Under the pieces are notes generated by a model, which was not told the DNA's origin, did no database searches, and saw nothing but the letters and a program-made list of their open reading frames with translations. A stretch of 64,000 nucleotides of DNA from Pterobdella sp. o SKG-2022 (lineage: Eukaryota; Annelida; Clitellata; Hirudinida; Piscicolidae). The position numbers and the translations under genes are program-made. Position 1 is the first letter of the stretch; every line of letters begins with the position of its first letter. The stretch covers positions 5,449,561 to 5,513,560 of the forward strand of contig OZ038323.1 in the NCBI GenBank assembly GCA_964035795.1, written 5' to 3'. Positions 38,356-54,499 of the stretch are shown in pieces.

Positions 38356-39595
38356 CTATCAATCTTTCTATCTATCTACCAATCTACCTGTTTTTTCATG
38401 AAAATATAAAAATGCCAGCACATTACCATTGGTAACATTTTTGATATGTATCTGGTAGACAGCCTGGGTGAGATAGAAGAGTGCTTCTGGGATGTTTTGA
38501 CCATCAATGGTAGATGTCTCAAAGTAATTCATATCATGGAAGTCAGCAAAAAGAGAAGCCTGGTGAGAGGATGATTAATTATTTAATGAGTTGAATGGTG
38601 AAATGAATGAGGTTGATTAGATAATATAAAATAAAGTGAAATAATTGTCTACATCATCCACCATTTTCTTTGAAATTTTTATAATGGTTTAGCTGCTGAT
38701 TTTTAATTGCTTATAATGTTTCTATATTTATTTAATTAATTATTTATTTAAAAATACAATTCACAATTACTAATTTGTTATTTTTTTATTTTATGGTGAT
38801 ATATTATTATTATTTAAAATGTTTTTTTTTGAAATTCTATCAATTTTAAAATGTTATGAATTCAGCCCATAATGAATGAAACTAAAAACATCATCACCAT
38901 TACCATTTTTTCACATCCATTTTCATGCTAACCTGGGTTGGATGCTCAAAACACTGCTTGAATAAAATATTTTAGCTCACTTCTCTAGTAGTGACTTCAC
39001 GATGTTGTTCTAGGTCAGCCTTGTGCCCAATCAGAGCAAAAGTAACATTGTGAAAGTTGTGTTGCTTGCATTCTTTCATCCAATCAGGAATGTGATGAAA
39101 AGATGACCTCTTTGTGAGGTCAAAAACTAGTAAAACCCCAGCACAGTTTCGAAAATAGGACGCAGTGATTGATCTGAAAATATAAATACAACATATGGTT
39201 TTGAGGAAATAATTGCAATGTGAAGATACATTCATTGAATTTAAATTTTTGAATGATATTTATTAAAGTTAATAATAAGTTTTATGAAAGTATTTAAATT
39301 CATTATTTTTATAATCTTATTTGAGCAGTGATGTATTTACCAGATATAACAAAAAAAACCTGAATCGTTCTTGCCCAGCAGTGTCCCAAAGTTGTAACTT
39401 GATTCTGACTCCATCATCAATGTCCATCGTCCTCACGTAAAAATCCACTCCTACTGTAGGCTGGCTATCATTATTGAATTCTCCAGACACAAAATATTTC
39501 AACAACGATGACTTTCCAACTGTGCTATCACCCACTAGCACAAATCTCAACTGGTAGTCGTAAGAGGTGGAATCATTCAGCCACCCTGCAGACAT
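34774..39595 (-). CDS. RAB39: Rab39-like small GTPase
   Basis: Rab39 proteins act in Golgi and endolysosomal traffic and autophagy. Exons in coding order: 39360-39595, 38981-39173, 38427-38559, 34774-34865; total 654 nt, 217 residues, the usual length of Rab39A. Motifs: P-loop GDSTVGKSS; switch [24 protein letters not shown]4 as GHKADL, the Rab39-style variant of NKxD; G5 as ETST. The last exon, missing from a simple frame search, reads [18 protein letters not shown] and ends KDKCCQS, giving a Cys pair for geranylgeranylation followed by two residues, as in Rab5 and Rab11. Its acceptor (ATAGAG) is weak, so its exact start is less sure. Intron 3 (34866-38426) contains a whole non-LTR retrotransposon and its (TCTA)n flanks. 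Confidence 0.88.
34927..35171 (+). repeat. (TCTA)n array, 5' flank of retroelement copy 1
   Basis: About 245 bp of TCTA repeats with scattered TTTA variants; the YLSIYLS-type frames come from it. It ends directly at the 5' terminus of the non-LTR element. Confidence 0.97.
35330..36220 (+). pseudogene. APE-type endonuclease domain of copy 1
   Basis: A 296-codon frame, starting [12 protein letters not shown]. Endonuclease motifs: [10 protein letters not shown] (metal-binding Asn), LSKVRWSG (catalytic Glu of most relatives is Lys here), [37 protein letters not shown] and SDHNPVV (catalytic Asp-His). The E-to-K change at the usual Glu suggests loss of nicking activity even before the later frameshifts; copy 2 keeps Glu (LAEVRWPG). 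Confidence 0.85.
36580..38289 (+). pseudogene. reverse transcriptase and zinc-finger tail of copy 1
   Basis: The RT frame (36580-37464) has [53 protein letters not shown] and [10 protein letters not shown] with the YADD catalytic pair intact. A frameshift at about 37465 moves reading to 37469-38026, with [15 protein letters not shown] and [10 protein letters not shown] further overlapping frame (37960-38289) encodes two C2H2 fingers: [11 protein letters not shown] with HIRLSH, and a second whose first Cys pair is degraded ([14 protein letters not shown]). The continuous ancestral protein ran endonuclease, RT, zinc fingers. Confidence 0.85.
38319..38390 (+). repeat. (TCTA)n array, 3' flank of retroelement copy 1
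   Basis: Shorter and more degraded TCTA repeat directly after the element's AGTA tail, in the same orientation as the 5' array. Confidence 0.95.
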
Positions 39596-39886
39596 CTGGG
39601 TTCAGTGCTTGTTTCGTAGATTTAATCAAAATGTACTGAGTTTTTTTTATATTTTATCAGAGATTTTTTATTTTCTCTATGTCCATATATTCGACATTAG
39701 ATCAGAAAATAAAACATCAATTAAAAGTAAACTTAGTTACATGCATTTATTTTCGACCGTAAGTAGAAACCAAAAATAGAAGGTTTAGTCGAAATAAAAT
39801 TTGTTTATCACTTAAAACTTAAATAAATTATTACTTCGATACTCAAAGAAAGGAGAAATAGATAAATGTCGAAGGGATGCTTCAGC

Positions 39887-39896
39887 GTATATAAAA
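39887..39896 (+). promoter_or_regulatory. possible TATA box for the GPCR gene
   Basis: TATATAAAAT in the 487-bp interval between the RAB39 and GPCR ATGs, about 190 bp before the GPCR start. Motif and position only. Confidence 0.35.
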
Positions 39897-40082
39897 TAGT
39901 GCACGACACTGCACAATCTTCTTGTAGTCACTGCTAGCACTGTACGCTTTTGAAAATCAAACTTTATTCAAAAAAGTTCGAAAAAGTTTCATTTATTTGG
40001 TAACAAATGGGATCTTGAGGAAAATTTTTTTGATTGGAAATTTTATTTTGACAAATGTCAGCAAACTCGATATATAACAAGA

Positions 40083-43000
40083 ATGAAGGCCTCTCGAGAC
40101 GAAATGATTGACAATAATGACGTCATTGCTATGCCGGAACCAGAAATGATAGTCTTTGGTTTAGATGACTATCTTCTTCCGGGGTTCCACCCCCCTCCCC
40201 CTCAAGGAGTTTTGTGGCCGGAAGTAGTTGGAGATCGCTTAGATGACGTCACAAATGCTTTGCTTTACGTCACTCCTGGTTTGCTAGCTCTGTGCACTGT
40301 TGGTGAGTGTTAGTATCTTATAAAAAAATAAAAATCGATTATTTGTAGTAATAGCTTTTAAACATTCTTCTTCTAATAAAAAAAAACAATTATAAAAAAA
40401 GCAAAAATTTGGAGACCAATCAATAAATAATAACAAAGGCAATTTGTTGTCTGTTGTGGTTTTGAGGCGCTTGTACCCTGGGGTTTTGTCAACAGCAGCC
40501 TATGTTCTACTGGCTCTCTTCTTGGACACTGTGGTGGTGTGGGCCAGATGTGGGTGTGAGTGGCTAAGGTTGGTGGCTGCTATCAACGTCAGAGAACTTG
40601 CAGTCACTTCCTCTTTGGTGCTTTGTAAGGTGGGTCATCTATGACGTGCTCATAAAATTTTTATTAAGTCAAAAATCGTTACTGCTTTAAATAATTATTT
40701 TCAAATTCATTTACAGATTCAATTGTTGATTTTTAAAAAAAGTTTTTAAAAATAAATTCATCTATTCCCTTGTTTTTGTTCTCTAAAAGTTCATTTATTT
40801 GATACCCATCATACCAGATCTACCCTTTCCTCTCAAACTCCTTCCTTCAACTGAGCACCTGGATGATGGTTGCTATGGCAACTGAGACTGCTTGGGTTGG
40901 TAGATATCATTTAATTTTAATAAAAATTTTTTAAGGTTTTTTGAAGATCAAACTAATACTTTAATTTAAAAAATACTTCATAATTTAAGATAAAATGCTT
41001 TTAGTAAGAAAAGCCTATCTTATAAACTTAGTATATTACATATGAAAAATCTTTTAGATTGACGTTGCTATTTAGAAAAATTAACGTGTTATGTAGATGA
41101 AGATGAAACAACAAAATTAAACTGAAAGAACCACAGATAAAATAAAAAAATGAACAACGAAATTGAAAGATGTAATAAGAGAATTAAACATGGGAACCAA
41201 TAGGTGTAATATGACAATTTAATGAAGGAATCCCTACTTCAAGGTGCACCAGCACCCTCAACGCCTGATGAGGGTGTGTAAGGTCAGCAGGGCTCGCTTC
41301 ATCATTCTTATTGCCATCCTCTTTGTCGTTGCAGCCAATTCTCCAAGCTTCTGGGCCTATTCTCTCTACACATCACCCTCCACTGCCCAGACTGATGAAG
41401 CTACTGAAGAATTTGCTGAATCTGACGAAATTAATGAAGGTTTCCATTATTAAAATATTTTATTTAAAGTTTTTCATCAAAATAACTAGTTGAATTGTAT
41501 CAATAGAGTTTATTAGAATCTTTTCGTCAACACAACTACAAAAAAAATTGAGAACAAACGTTAAAAAGCATTAATCAAAAAATAAACACAATGTCTTTAA
41601 AAGGTTCAAACTATCACTTCCCTTATCTCTATGAACCACGCAGATCCCAGAAAACAGCGAGCCACCTGCGCCAACGAGGTGCTCGATGAGAGACTGGTGT
41701 TCGCCTCAGCAGCCTCTGCGGAGTTCGCTGACACCTCGCAAGACGTACTTCGATATATATTTATGTATTTGTTTTATTTATTTGAACTTTTGAAGGTTCA
41801 ACTATTTGTTGCTTCTTTTATTATCTAAAATCAGTTAGTTGTTTATTAACTGCTTGTCGTATGCATTAACGAATATATAAAAATCTTAGCTAAAAACTTT
41901 ACTTTAAAAATAACTAAATTTTTACCATTCAAAATTTTTTCATCAGTTTTATCCTAGCCGGGACTACAGAAAGATGTTGCTGATGTGTACAGACCTTCTG
42001 TTGTCAGACCTTGTGCCCTATTTCGCCATCTTCTCGTGCTGTGTCATGCTTGTCACTAAGCGGCTGAGAAGGAAAGACCAGGTTGCATGCATTTTTTAGC
42101 ATTTGTTAAGAGTTTCAAAAATATTAACTTTTTTGAGCAAATCCGTTTGCTTTTTAAAATTCCGAGCAATTTAACCTGTTTAAAACGTTTATAAATTCTG
42201 AGCAAATTTTTTGAGTACTAGAAAACATTATTAGATTGAAGTTTTTTTTTATATACAGCTTTTATTAAATATTTAAACCTTTGTTTGTTTTTCATGGTTT
42301 AAGGGCTTCAATTGATGAAACCAAATTTATTTATTTTATTACGTTACATACCATAAAAACTGTACCATAACGACACACATCCACACAAAACACAAGGTGC
42401 GACAGATCGACAACACATGGAAGGCTTGCAACGTCGACTCAGGATTGGCTCACCAGCTCCAAACCACATTCATCTTCCTCTCTTTAGCTCACACCATTCT
42501 ACTCTTCCCAAAACTTGTTTTCAAAACATTTCTTTTCGTCACAGACCCCCAAATTACAGGTTTGGAAAATAGTTTTTAGAAAATCTTCTCATTTATTTTT
42601 GATGAAATTTCAAACAAATGTTGAAATCCACACCAAATAACAGGGTTGGTTCCATACCCAGTGGAGCACAAGCCATGCACTGTGGTAGCCAAGGTGGTCT
42701 GCTACCTGCTACACTACCTTTTCCTTTCATGCAAGATCATCGTCCTTCTAGCATCATCCCACTCTTTTAGAAGTGAATGCTTAGCTCTATTGACCTGCAA
42801 CTCTTCATGCCACTCTTCCAACCGCTCTACTTCTATCACTTCTGATGACCACGTCACAACAGGTCTCCCTCTCCTTCAGACCAATGAAGCTCTCATCAAG
42901 GAAAACTCCGTGCTGTCCAATGAAATCTGCAAGGTGAACAACTGCCAGCCTAAAATTGAAGGAAATGGCTGCAAAATGAAATCCTCCAAAGTGAAGACAG

Positions 43001-43350
43001 GCATCTTGGTGAATGCCGCTTACTCTGCCCCCACAGCATCCATCTCCAACAGCTGCAGTTTAGCAACAGCTTCGAGGATGGTTGCTAACCTCATACCTCA
43101 ACCCCCTCCACCCGTACCGTACCAGTACAGCACCCTCAACAAGACTTCCAAGAATAACGCCATGTTGCTGACGTCAACGCTTCCTCTCAACCACCCCTTT
43201 CCTGTTTCCTCTGCCTACCTCTTAGGAAGCCTCCAATCAGAAAGTAGGGCAACTGCCGCAAGTCCCAAGCCCGAAGAGGTGACGTTGTCAACTACGGTGA
43301 TTGAAAATGGAGCTCCCTGCATCAAAATCTTCAGCATGACGTCAGTCTGA
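40083..43350 (+). CDS. rhodopsin-type (class A) G protein-coupled receptor with degenerate DRY motif
   Basis: Eight exons: 40083-40302, 40439-40629, 40818-40895, 41244-41439, 41644-41744, 41947-42081, 42397-42559, 42644-43350; 1,791 nt, 596 residues, phases agree. Class A marks: GN pair of TM1 made by the first splice (CTVG|NLLSVVVLRR); TM2 LLALFLD with the conserved Asp; Cys before TM3 (LVLCK) and an extracellular-loop-2 Cys (RATCANE) able to form the usual disulfide; TM4 FIILIAILFVVAANSPSFW with Pro; TM5 LVPYFAIFSCC with Pro; TM6 LAHTILLFPKLVF with Pro. At the end of TM3 the DRY tripeptide is ETA (MATETAWVHQHP), so the universal Arg is lost, and TM7 (LLHYLFLSCKIIVLL) lacks NPxxY. A long Ser/Pro-rich tail follows. 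The general pattern resembles invertebrate peptide receptors, but the ligand is unknown. AATAAA occurs near 43549. Confidence 0.85.
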
Positions 43351-45605
43351 GTGACGTCATGCGTTCTACCCACCAGTTCGTTTTTAGACAGTGATCGTCG
43401 TTTATTTATTAGTATTGTTTTATACCTGCAGTGGTTTTTTTTCCATCTCTAGTTCATATTTTTTGAATGGATCAATTATTCTGTTGTTATTTTGTTTTCC
43501 AAGCGTTGTGACACGCGGAGGAAAAAGGAGGGGTGCATTCACAGCAATAATAAAGATCAGTTATAATGATGACTTCTATAGTTATGATTGAAACATTAGC
43601 TTACAAACAATATGATGTACATAAGCACATTGATTTTAATTATATTGTATATACAAAAACGAAATATCCTTCACTACCATCAGATAAAATGCTTGTACTT
43701 GGTATTCAAGTGGTGCATGGGTACAAACCTTCCTTGAAATATTACTATACAAATTGAACTCAATGGAAGTACAAAAACACAAAGACAGTGTTTCTCATGT
43801 CAGATATAGTTAAGAATTTGTGAAAATATTTGGAAATAATGAGGATGATTGTATTCAGTATATATCTTAAAGCTTATTACTACTTATTACTGTAGTAATC
43901 ACTGTGTATATTGTCTCACTGCTTATCTATTGTCTTTGTTTATAATTTCACTTGACTATCTTTCGTTAAAATTTTTGTATGCTTCTATAAACAAGAAATT
44001 ATTTTGTTTTGAAAGCATTTGGTTGTTGAACTTTCCCGTCGCAGTCGGTAATTTAAGATTGAGTAATGTCGTATAATTAATATTATTTTTTTATGATTGT
44101 TTCATTTAATATTATTGTATCATAAATAGTATAGTAAATATTATTGTTGCATAGTTATAGTTTCTTTATTATAAAAGTTGTATTATCTTCCTCATTGCAT
44201 TATTTTTGTTATTTTTATACAGTTAGTGATATATTATTCTTATTATTATAATATCCTCGTTATTATATCATTTATATATTATTACAAATTATTATTCTTT
44301 ATGTTAGAAACTTTTAATGTTAAAGAAGTATCTCTGCAATGTTGTATGAATATCATAAACATCATGGGAAGTAAGTGAATCATAAGGTCACCTCTCACTG
44401 GGGTTTTGGTTGCGTAATTGATAATTTAAAACATCATTATTCAGTACAAGATAATATTGTATTCATTAAAATAAAATCATTTTTATTGAAAAATGTGTAT
44501 TATCATAATAATATCACCACTACTTGCACCATGACATTACATTCTTCTATCTTGACATTTTTTCGATGATTCAATAGAGAAAGTCATTAAAGAGAGTTGA
44601 TTCATTTGAAACTTCAAAAATGAAAAAGTTTTCAAGTATATTTTCATCCAATAAAAGTTATCGAACTCATAGAGAACTGAAAAAAAAACGCAACCAAAAG
44701 TTTAAAAATGAATGTTAATATTTAAAAGAAATAAACCAATCTTTCAACGTTATTGTCATTCACAGTCCATTGAACAATCAATAAACAAAACCATGAAGGA
44801 AAGCTGATACAAAGTTAAAAATTTAATTATACCTATCAAAAAAGACCAAGATATATTGTATATGTATAGATACTATTTGTATTTTTAGAACAATATCAAA
44901 ATGTATATCATCGCTTTCAATTTTACCATTTCAAAGCTTAATGAATAAAATGCGTTTGGTAACATTTTTGAATGAATTTTATAAAAATTTAAGAATATTT
45001 TTTTGTTTATTGTTAAAATAAATAATTAATTAAAATAATAAAAATTATCAAACAGATGTATTTTATAATTAGATTAAAAAAAATAATTTAATTAAAAATT
45101 TTAGATCCAACCTTCCTACTCATTAATCGCAAAACACAGTGTACTCAAATAATCAAAAACCATCAGTGTTTTAAAACCTTTTTCATGCTAACATAGGCTG
45201 GACACAAAAAAAATTCATCATAAGTTGTGTTTTATAATCAAAATACCCTACACCTACAAAAATATACCAAAACAGCTTGTTATTGGAATATCTATTATTA
45301 AAGAAATATATGAAGATAGTTGGTGATATGCATCAATCCTCTCATACACACATTATCAAGTATTTTATTCATTATTTGTATATCAGTTATTGATTTTCAT
45401 TGATGAAATTCAAATTTTCAAACGTCTCGTAAGTTAAAGTTATTGTCATACATTGAAGAAAAACACGGCAAAAGCAAATTGAAATGGGAGATATCGTGCT
45501 AGATCTTTTGAATCATTCAAAAAGTTAAAATATTCAACAATTTGAACTAAATAACACTACATCTTTAATTGTTTAAACCGTTAAACTCTTTACCAAGCTG
45601 GCCCT
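43351..45605. other. AT-rich spacer between the GPCR and EF-hand genes
   Basis: Convergent 3' ends. Only poly(A)-type signals and a diverged copy of a dispersed motif (CATGCTAACATAGGCTGGAC, near 45186) stand out. Confidence 0.45.
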
Positions 45606-49025
<3,420 letters not shown>

Positions 49026-49850
49026 TTTTTTTTACTTCAATTAAAATGATATCTAACTAAAAATAATGATTCTTTTCTAGATCTATCATAAAACCCGAAA
49101 CGAAAAAACTATTATCGAAATGATAAAAAACATTAAACGTGAACCAAATTCAATGCATTCGTTTACTTTATAACAGCCGTATGATTGTCGTTAACTTTAT
49201 ACTTTTTCTTAAATTATACCATCATCTTCTTCTTCATCATTTTCTCTGTTTTTTAATAGCTTTATTGCTCGATTCAGGCTGAGAAATTATTTAAAGTTTT
49301 ATAATGGTTTTAAATCGCAAGTTACTTTTAGTTATACTACTACAATCTTCATACTGAACTTCTACAAGTCTATTGAGCTTGCTTAAATTACTGAACGTTT
49401 ACAAAATTATTCAAGATTATAATACTGTTTTATTGTTTTTTATAAGCTTTCTCATACAGATACTAGTTGCACTAATCGATTTTGTAATAAAATTATCGAT
49501 CAAATCTTATTAAATAATATTTGCTGTAAACAAATGCATATTCTAAAAAAATTTCATTTTAAAAATTTTTATTTTATTTTCTCTTTTTCAATAATGTTTT
49601 TGAAAATCTTGTTTTCAAGCGCACCTTTTTTAAAAGTGAACACAAAGTAAAGGTTTAAAAAAACGTTTCTTTTTGAACTTTTACAAATAGGTAAAGACAA
49701 GAATTTTATTTTTTTTTTAATATTTCAAATTTATCTATAAAATTCTTTTATTTTATAAAAAAATATTTTATATAATAATTTGGAAACTTTTTAGTCATTT
49801 GGTATTAGAAACTTATATTTCATATTATTAAAACACATTATCATAATTTC
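49026..49850. promoter_or_regulatory. interval between the EF-hand gene and eIF4E
   Basis: 825 bp between divergent ATGs; AT-rich, no recognised exon. It must contain both promoters if neither gene has a distant 5' exon. Confidence 0.35.
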
Positions 49851-52837
49851 ATGCTTTCAAAACACAATAATAGAATGACTGAAACGAAGAATCAGACGAA
49901 AAATGAGTCATCTAAAGAAACTGAAGTTAAACGTGTTTTAGAAGAGAGGCAAGACCAAAAGAATGAACCTGCCATTGAACGAATTAATAACATAAGCAAA
50001 CCCTTGAATCTGTCTGGCGAGTTATGCACTAAGCATCCTTTAGAACACACATGGGTACTGTGGTATTTCAAACTGGTAGGTTGACATTCATTTAAAAAAT
50101 TCCATAATTGGAACTTTATCGAATATAAAAATAATCAAAAAAACATTATTGTAAAAGATTTTTGCCTATGTATCTAACATGAATTGAAAATACTTGACTA
50201 GCCATTATTGTAAAGTTTTTTAAACTTTTAAATAATTTTATACCATATATAATACACAGGAGAAGGGCAAAGACTGGAGCGAGGGGCAGAAAAAAGTAGC
50301 AACAGTGGACACAGCTGAAGACTTTTGGGCGTATGTCTTTCATCATTATATTTATATTATTATTCATCTCATTTTTTTAATTATTATTTCTGAATCAGAT
50401 TTCATCATTTTGTTCATCTTTTTAAATACACCATTTTTTTTCAACTTAAATTTTGTGAGGTAACATCAAAATTATGAAAACATTCGAAAGTTGAACTATA
50501 ATCTACAATAAGCTTAGTCTTATTATAGCAGCTAAAACTAATCTTTTCATAAGTTTCAGCTACGAATTATTTCTGTAAGTTTGATGCTATTTCATGAAAG
50601 ACATATGTTTTTTCAAAATTTGAATTTTGTACTATAAGTTCAACATATAAAGATTTTTTTAGAAAACAAGTTGAAAAATTGAAATTGAGCTGAAATTTTA
50701 ATATGTAAAACTTAAATGGCTCATGAATTATGCAAGACTTATCATTTTTTTTATTATTATCTGATTCAGCTTTATATATATCATAAATCATATATATTCT
50801 ATAAATTATGAATTAAATATAAAGAAACAATAAATGTATTTTTATATAATACTAACTGCTGTTTTTCTTTAGATTTATGCTGCTGAAAACTTAATTTTTC
50901 GCCAAAAGTTTCATTGACAAACCTCCATGCAATTGACACAGACTGTACAACTACATCCAGCCAGCCAGCCTCATCAGCACAGGATGTGACTACTCATTCT
51001 TCAAGGTTTCATTGACCTACCATTTACAATTACACTGAGCCATAAGGGGCACTGATATATAAATTAAATTCTACTTGTTTATTAAATATACATGAAGGTT
51101 AATGTTATAAATGTTGTCTGATCATAGGAAGGCATATTCCCTATGTGGGAGGATGAGAGCAACAAGAATGGAGGCAGATGGATTGTGAATGTGGACAAGA
51201 AGATGAGGAATGTTGAAACTGACAACCTATGGCTTGAAGCTGTGAGTCTTGTACTTTACTTGTTTCATTGACCACGATCATACTTACCACTGCATTATTG
51301 GTTTTTTTACTGGTTTAATAAGAAGGCTATTATTGGTAAATTAAATTTTACTATGATTTTTTATGTAATATTTATTTGACATTCCATTTAAAAGTGGCAT
51401 AATTAAAATTTTGCTAATTTGAAACGACCATGTCACAATTAAAATTTTTTGTTTCAAAGTTACAGCTCATTTCAACCACAAACCCATCGTCAGTTATTAG
51501 CAGTAGTGGGTGAGGCGTTTGATATGTACTCAGACGAAATATGTGGTCTGGTGGTGAACATCAGACACAAGAATGACAAGATCGCTCTGTGGACCAGGAA
51601 TTATGAACCATATGAAGTCACCAGATACATCGGGTGAGTCATGCTTAGTGGAGCTGTGATGGGGAGGGTTGTTGGGAGATCGATGTGGTGTACATGGCTT
51701 GAGACACGGATGTGTGTATTGAGCGTGTCACTCAACGTGGCATTTGAAGGTTTGCTGTAGGCTGGTGTGTTTGTTACACATTACTTACATAGCTACTTTT
51801 ATGCCATGACATGTACAAAATATATATTTAAACAAAACTTTTATGAAGCTTCTCATATGATTATCTTGCGTTATCAATTTTTTTTTTTCTTCTGTGAAAG
51901 ATTCTATTGGAGATTGTTTAATAAGCTGAAACGATTTATTGCTTTGTTATTGAATCGTCACAGGAGCATCTTCAAAGATCGATTGCAAATCAGCAAAGAG
52001 GTTTCTATAGATTACCAGGTGAATATCAACCTTTTTAAATCGTTGTACCCATAGTTATTGTACTCCTGTACTAGGGTTGCGTTTAATACTATTATATTAT
52101 AACAAATATATATTAATTGTATCATAATTTAGTTATACTACTCAATAATCCGTTTACCTTTGCGTAGTGGCCAATTTTGTTTTCTGATGAACTGTTATTT
52201 TGTTTAGTGGCAAAATAATTATAAATAATAACTCGCAAAATTGAGTATCTTGATATCGAAATCAGAATTCATCAATCTCAATAGCGTCTCCACTACGGCA
52301 TCCGCCAATTTGAGTTTAATCTTATGATCGTCCCAACTTTGGTCTATCTTTTAAGAAGTTTTCATTTATGAAGTTGAGCATAAGATATCTTAATTATAAC
52401 ATAATGGAATTATCAAATAACAATGCTTTAAGGCATAAGTTTATTAATGGTAATAAGCCTGGTAACTAAGTCGGCCATTAGATCGCCTCAAACGGATTCT
52501 GGTTGCTAAATTGATAAGTTTTATAGGGCGCTACTTCATGTGAAATAAATTAATAAAACAATCATAACATGGAGTATAATAGCTTGAATCAAATAGTAAG
52601 GTCAACAAACACTAAGTATTTATTAAAACGAAGACATGAAGCTTTTCGTAAGACTAGTTTACATTATTAAAGCTTCGTGTCTTCGTTTTAATAAATACTT
52701 TTTGTTTGTTGATCTTAATCATAACATGAATAACAACAAAAGACGTTAAACGAGTAATAATAATAATCATCCAACAGCCACACCACAACTCAGCTTGCAA
52801 AAATAATGCCATGCCAAAGCCTTTCTACTTCCTGTGA
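49851..52837 (+). CDS. EIF4E: eukaryotic translation initiation factor 4E
   Basis: eIF4E binds the mRNA cap and recruits eIF4G. Exons: 49851-50075, 50260-50330, 50942-51005, 51128-51241, 51494-51633, 51964-52018, 52778-52837; 729 nt, 242 residues, all phases agree. Landmarks: [14 protein letters not shown]; the cap-stacking Trp residues in KGKDW and MWEDE with the following Glu; EDFWALYNYIQ, the eIF4G/4E-BP contact helix; [36 protein letters not shown]. The last exon, [19 protein letters not shown], replaces the family's SHADTATKSGSTTKN tail and is 760 bp downstream of a strong CAG/GTGAAT donor. The N-terminal 50 residues are charged and not conserved; an in-frame Met at 49875 is an alternative start (234 residues). 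Confidence 0.95.
52597..52717. mobile_element. foldback/MITE-like element, copy 2
   Basis: Near-perfect inverted arms of about 48 nt: the left begins TAAGGTCAACAAACACTAAG and the right ends TTTGTTTGTTGATCTTA. In between, TATTTATTAAAACGAAGACA pairs with TGTCTTCGTTTTAATAAATA. The loop is about 20 nt. It has no coding capacity. It lies in the last intron of eIF4E and resembles 9707-9824. Confidence 0.7.
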
Positions 52838-54309
52838 TTGTTTCCTTTTGTAGTATTTCCACGCTATAAATAATAATAACAATTAAAATAATAATAGTAA
52901 AAGTAATAATAATATTAACTTGAAAATAAGGACAATATAAATAAGAAGAAATTATGAGGAAATAAACTAATGTTTTGCAGCATTGGTTTCTTCTCGTCTT
53001 TCATCAGTATGTTTGCATAACATTTGAAATAAGAACATGTTTATGATAAAATAATATAAGTTTAATAGAGTCTTGATGTTGATTAGAAGCACTAATGCAA
53101 TGGTATTAATGGATTCTTGTCATTAGTCACCATTCGCATCTCTTCATTGTTGATTTTGTTTCATTTGTAAGTATTAAAGAATTTTTCTACGTTCTCATAT
53201 TTTCCTACCATTTTCACTCAGTGATTACATATTGAATTTTTGCTCCAAGATGTAATCTTTTGTATTAGAAGCATGGATGACTCTGCAACAAAAACATCTA
53301 GATGATCGATTTACTTTTCTCGGAATTTAATTTTCATTTTTTCTTTCATTTATTTCCACGTATTAGCTAAGTTTCATCAAATTTCAGAGTTTTTGATAGT
53401 TTTTAACTTTTTCTCAAATAAACCTTCAGAAATCCTCGTTGCAAAAGATTTCTAATCAAATGGTAAACTGACAAAGATTGTTTAATGCTTTTTGTTGCTA
53501 TCGAAGCAATTTCACAAACGTTCAAGATATATAAGAAAAATGTAAAATTTATCGATACGATTTAATGCAAAAGCAGTCAAATAACTGAGGGCCTTACTGA
53601 AGACGATGTTCATATGCCTTACAAAAGGTTGAGGGTTTGTATTGGGGATTGAGGGATGTGTCTTGGAAGCATGGAACTGTTCCATAGTGGAAAGTAAAAA
53701 CATAAGCGGAAGTAAAATAAAAATAAATATTATCATTCATAAAAAGGAACTTCAATACGTGATGTAGGATGCATTTGCTTTGAAAGTATCAGTATACACA
53801 TATCGAAGACCGGGTATTTTTTATTATGAAAGATAAAATTTTTTATTTATAATAATTTTTTAAACTAAATTTTGTAATTCACGGTGTAAGAAAGTAGTAA
53901 AAATGTTAAAATGTCAATGAAAGCAGTTTATATTGTTAATGTCTCTGACGCTTTGTTCTCGAAACCTTTGCTCTTAGTGAATTTAAAACAGCGAAAGTTT
54001 AATTTTTTCTGTATTAAATTGCTTAATATTAACTTGAATACTTTTTATATTAATTTCCAATTCATGTTACACGGGTTCTATCACAAGAGATTAATATAAT
54101 GAAGGATCAGTTGAGCGCATAAGAAGCTTTGAACACGGATAACCAAACAGAGAAAAAAGATATTCAATATATTTTTTGAAATGAAAAAAGAAATTCTAAG
54201 GGGAATGTTGCGTTGCTCAAGTAAAAATTCTCTTTTGAAAGTTAATTTGAAATTGAAAAATTGAAGGATTAAGAAACATTTAGTTTCTCAGAAAAATGAA
54301 TAAACAGAA
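52838..54309. other. spacer downstream of eIF4E
   Basis: AT-rich; ordinary poly(A)-type AATAAA signals only. No gene recognised. Confidence 0.4.
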
Positions 54310-54340
54310 AGATAGATAAAAAAGATAGATGGATAACTAG

Positions 54341-54371
<31 letters not shown>

Positions 54372-54499
54372 AATAGATAGATAGATAGATAGATGGATAA
54401 CTAGATAGATAGATAGATAAATAGATAGATAGATAGATAGATGGATAACTAGATAGATAGATAGATAAATAGATAGATAGATAGATAGATAGATAGATC
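54310..54499 (+). repeat. (GATA)n with higher-order structure
   Basis: GATA repeat in which GATGGATAACTAGATAGATA recurs three times at regular spacing of roughly 55-65 bp, with GATAAATA variants. The array ends at the 3' terminus of retroelement copy 2. Confidence 0.93.

Noticed and set aside
43391..44569. Several 60-75 codon frames downstream of the GPCR
   Set aside because: AT-rich, hydrophobic by composition, no splice signals or domain content.
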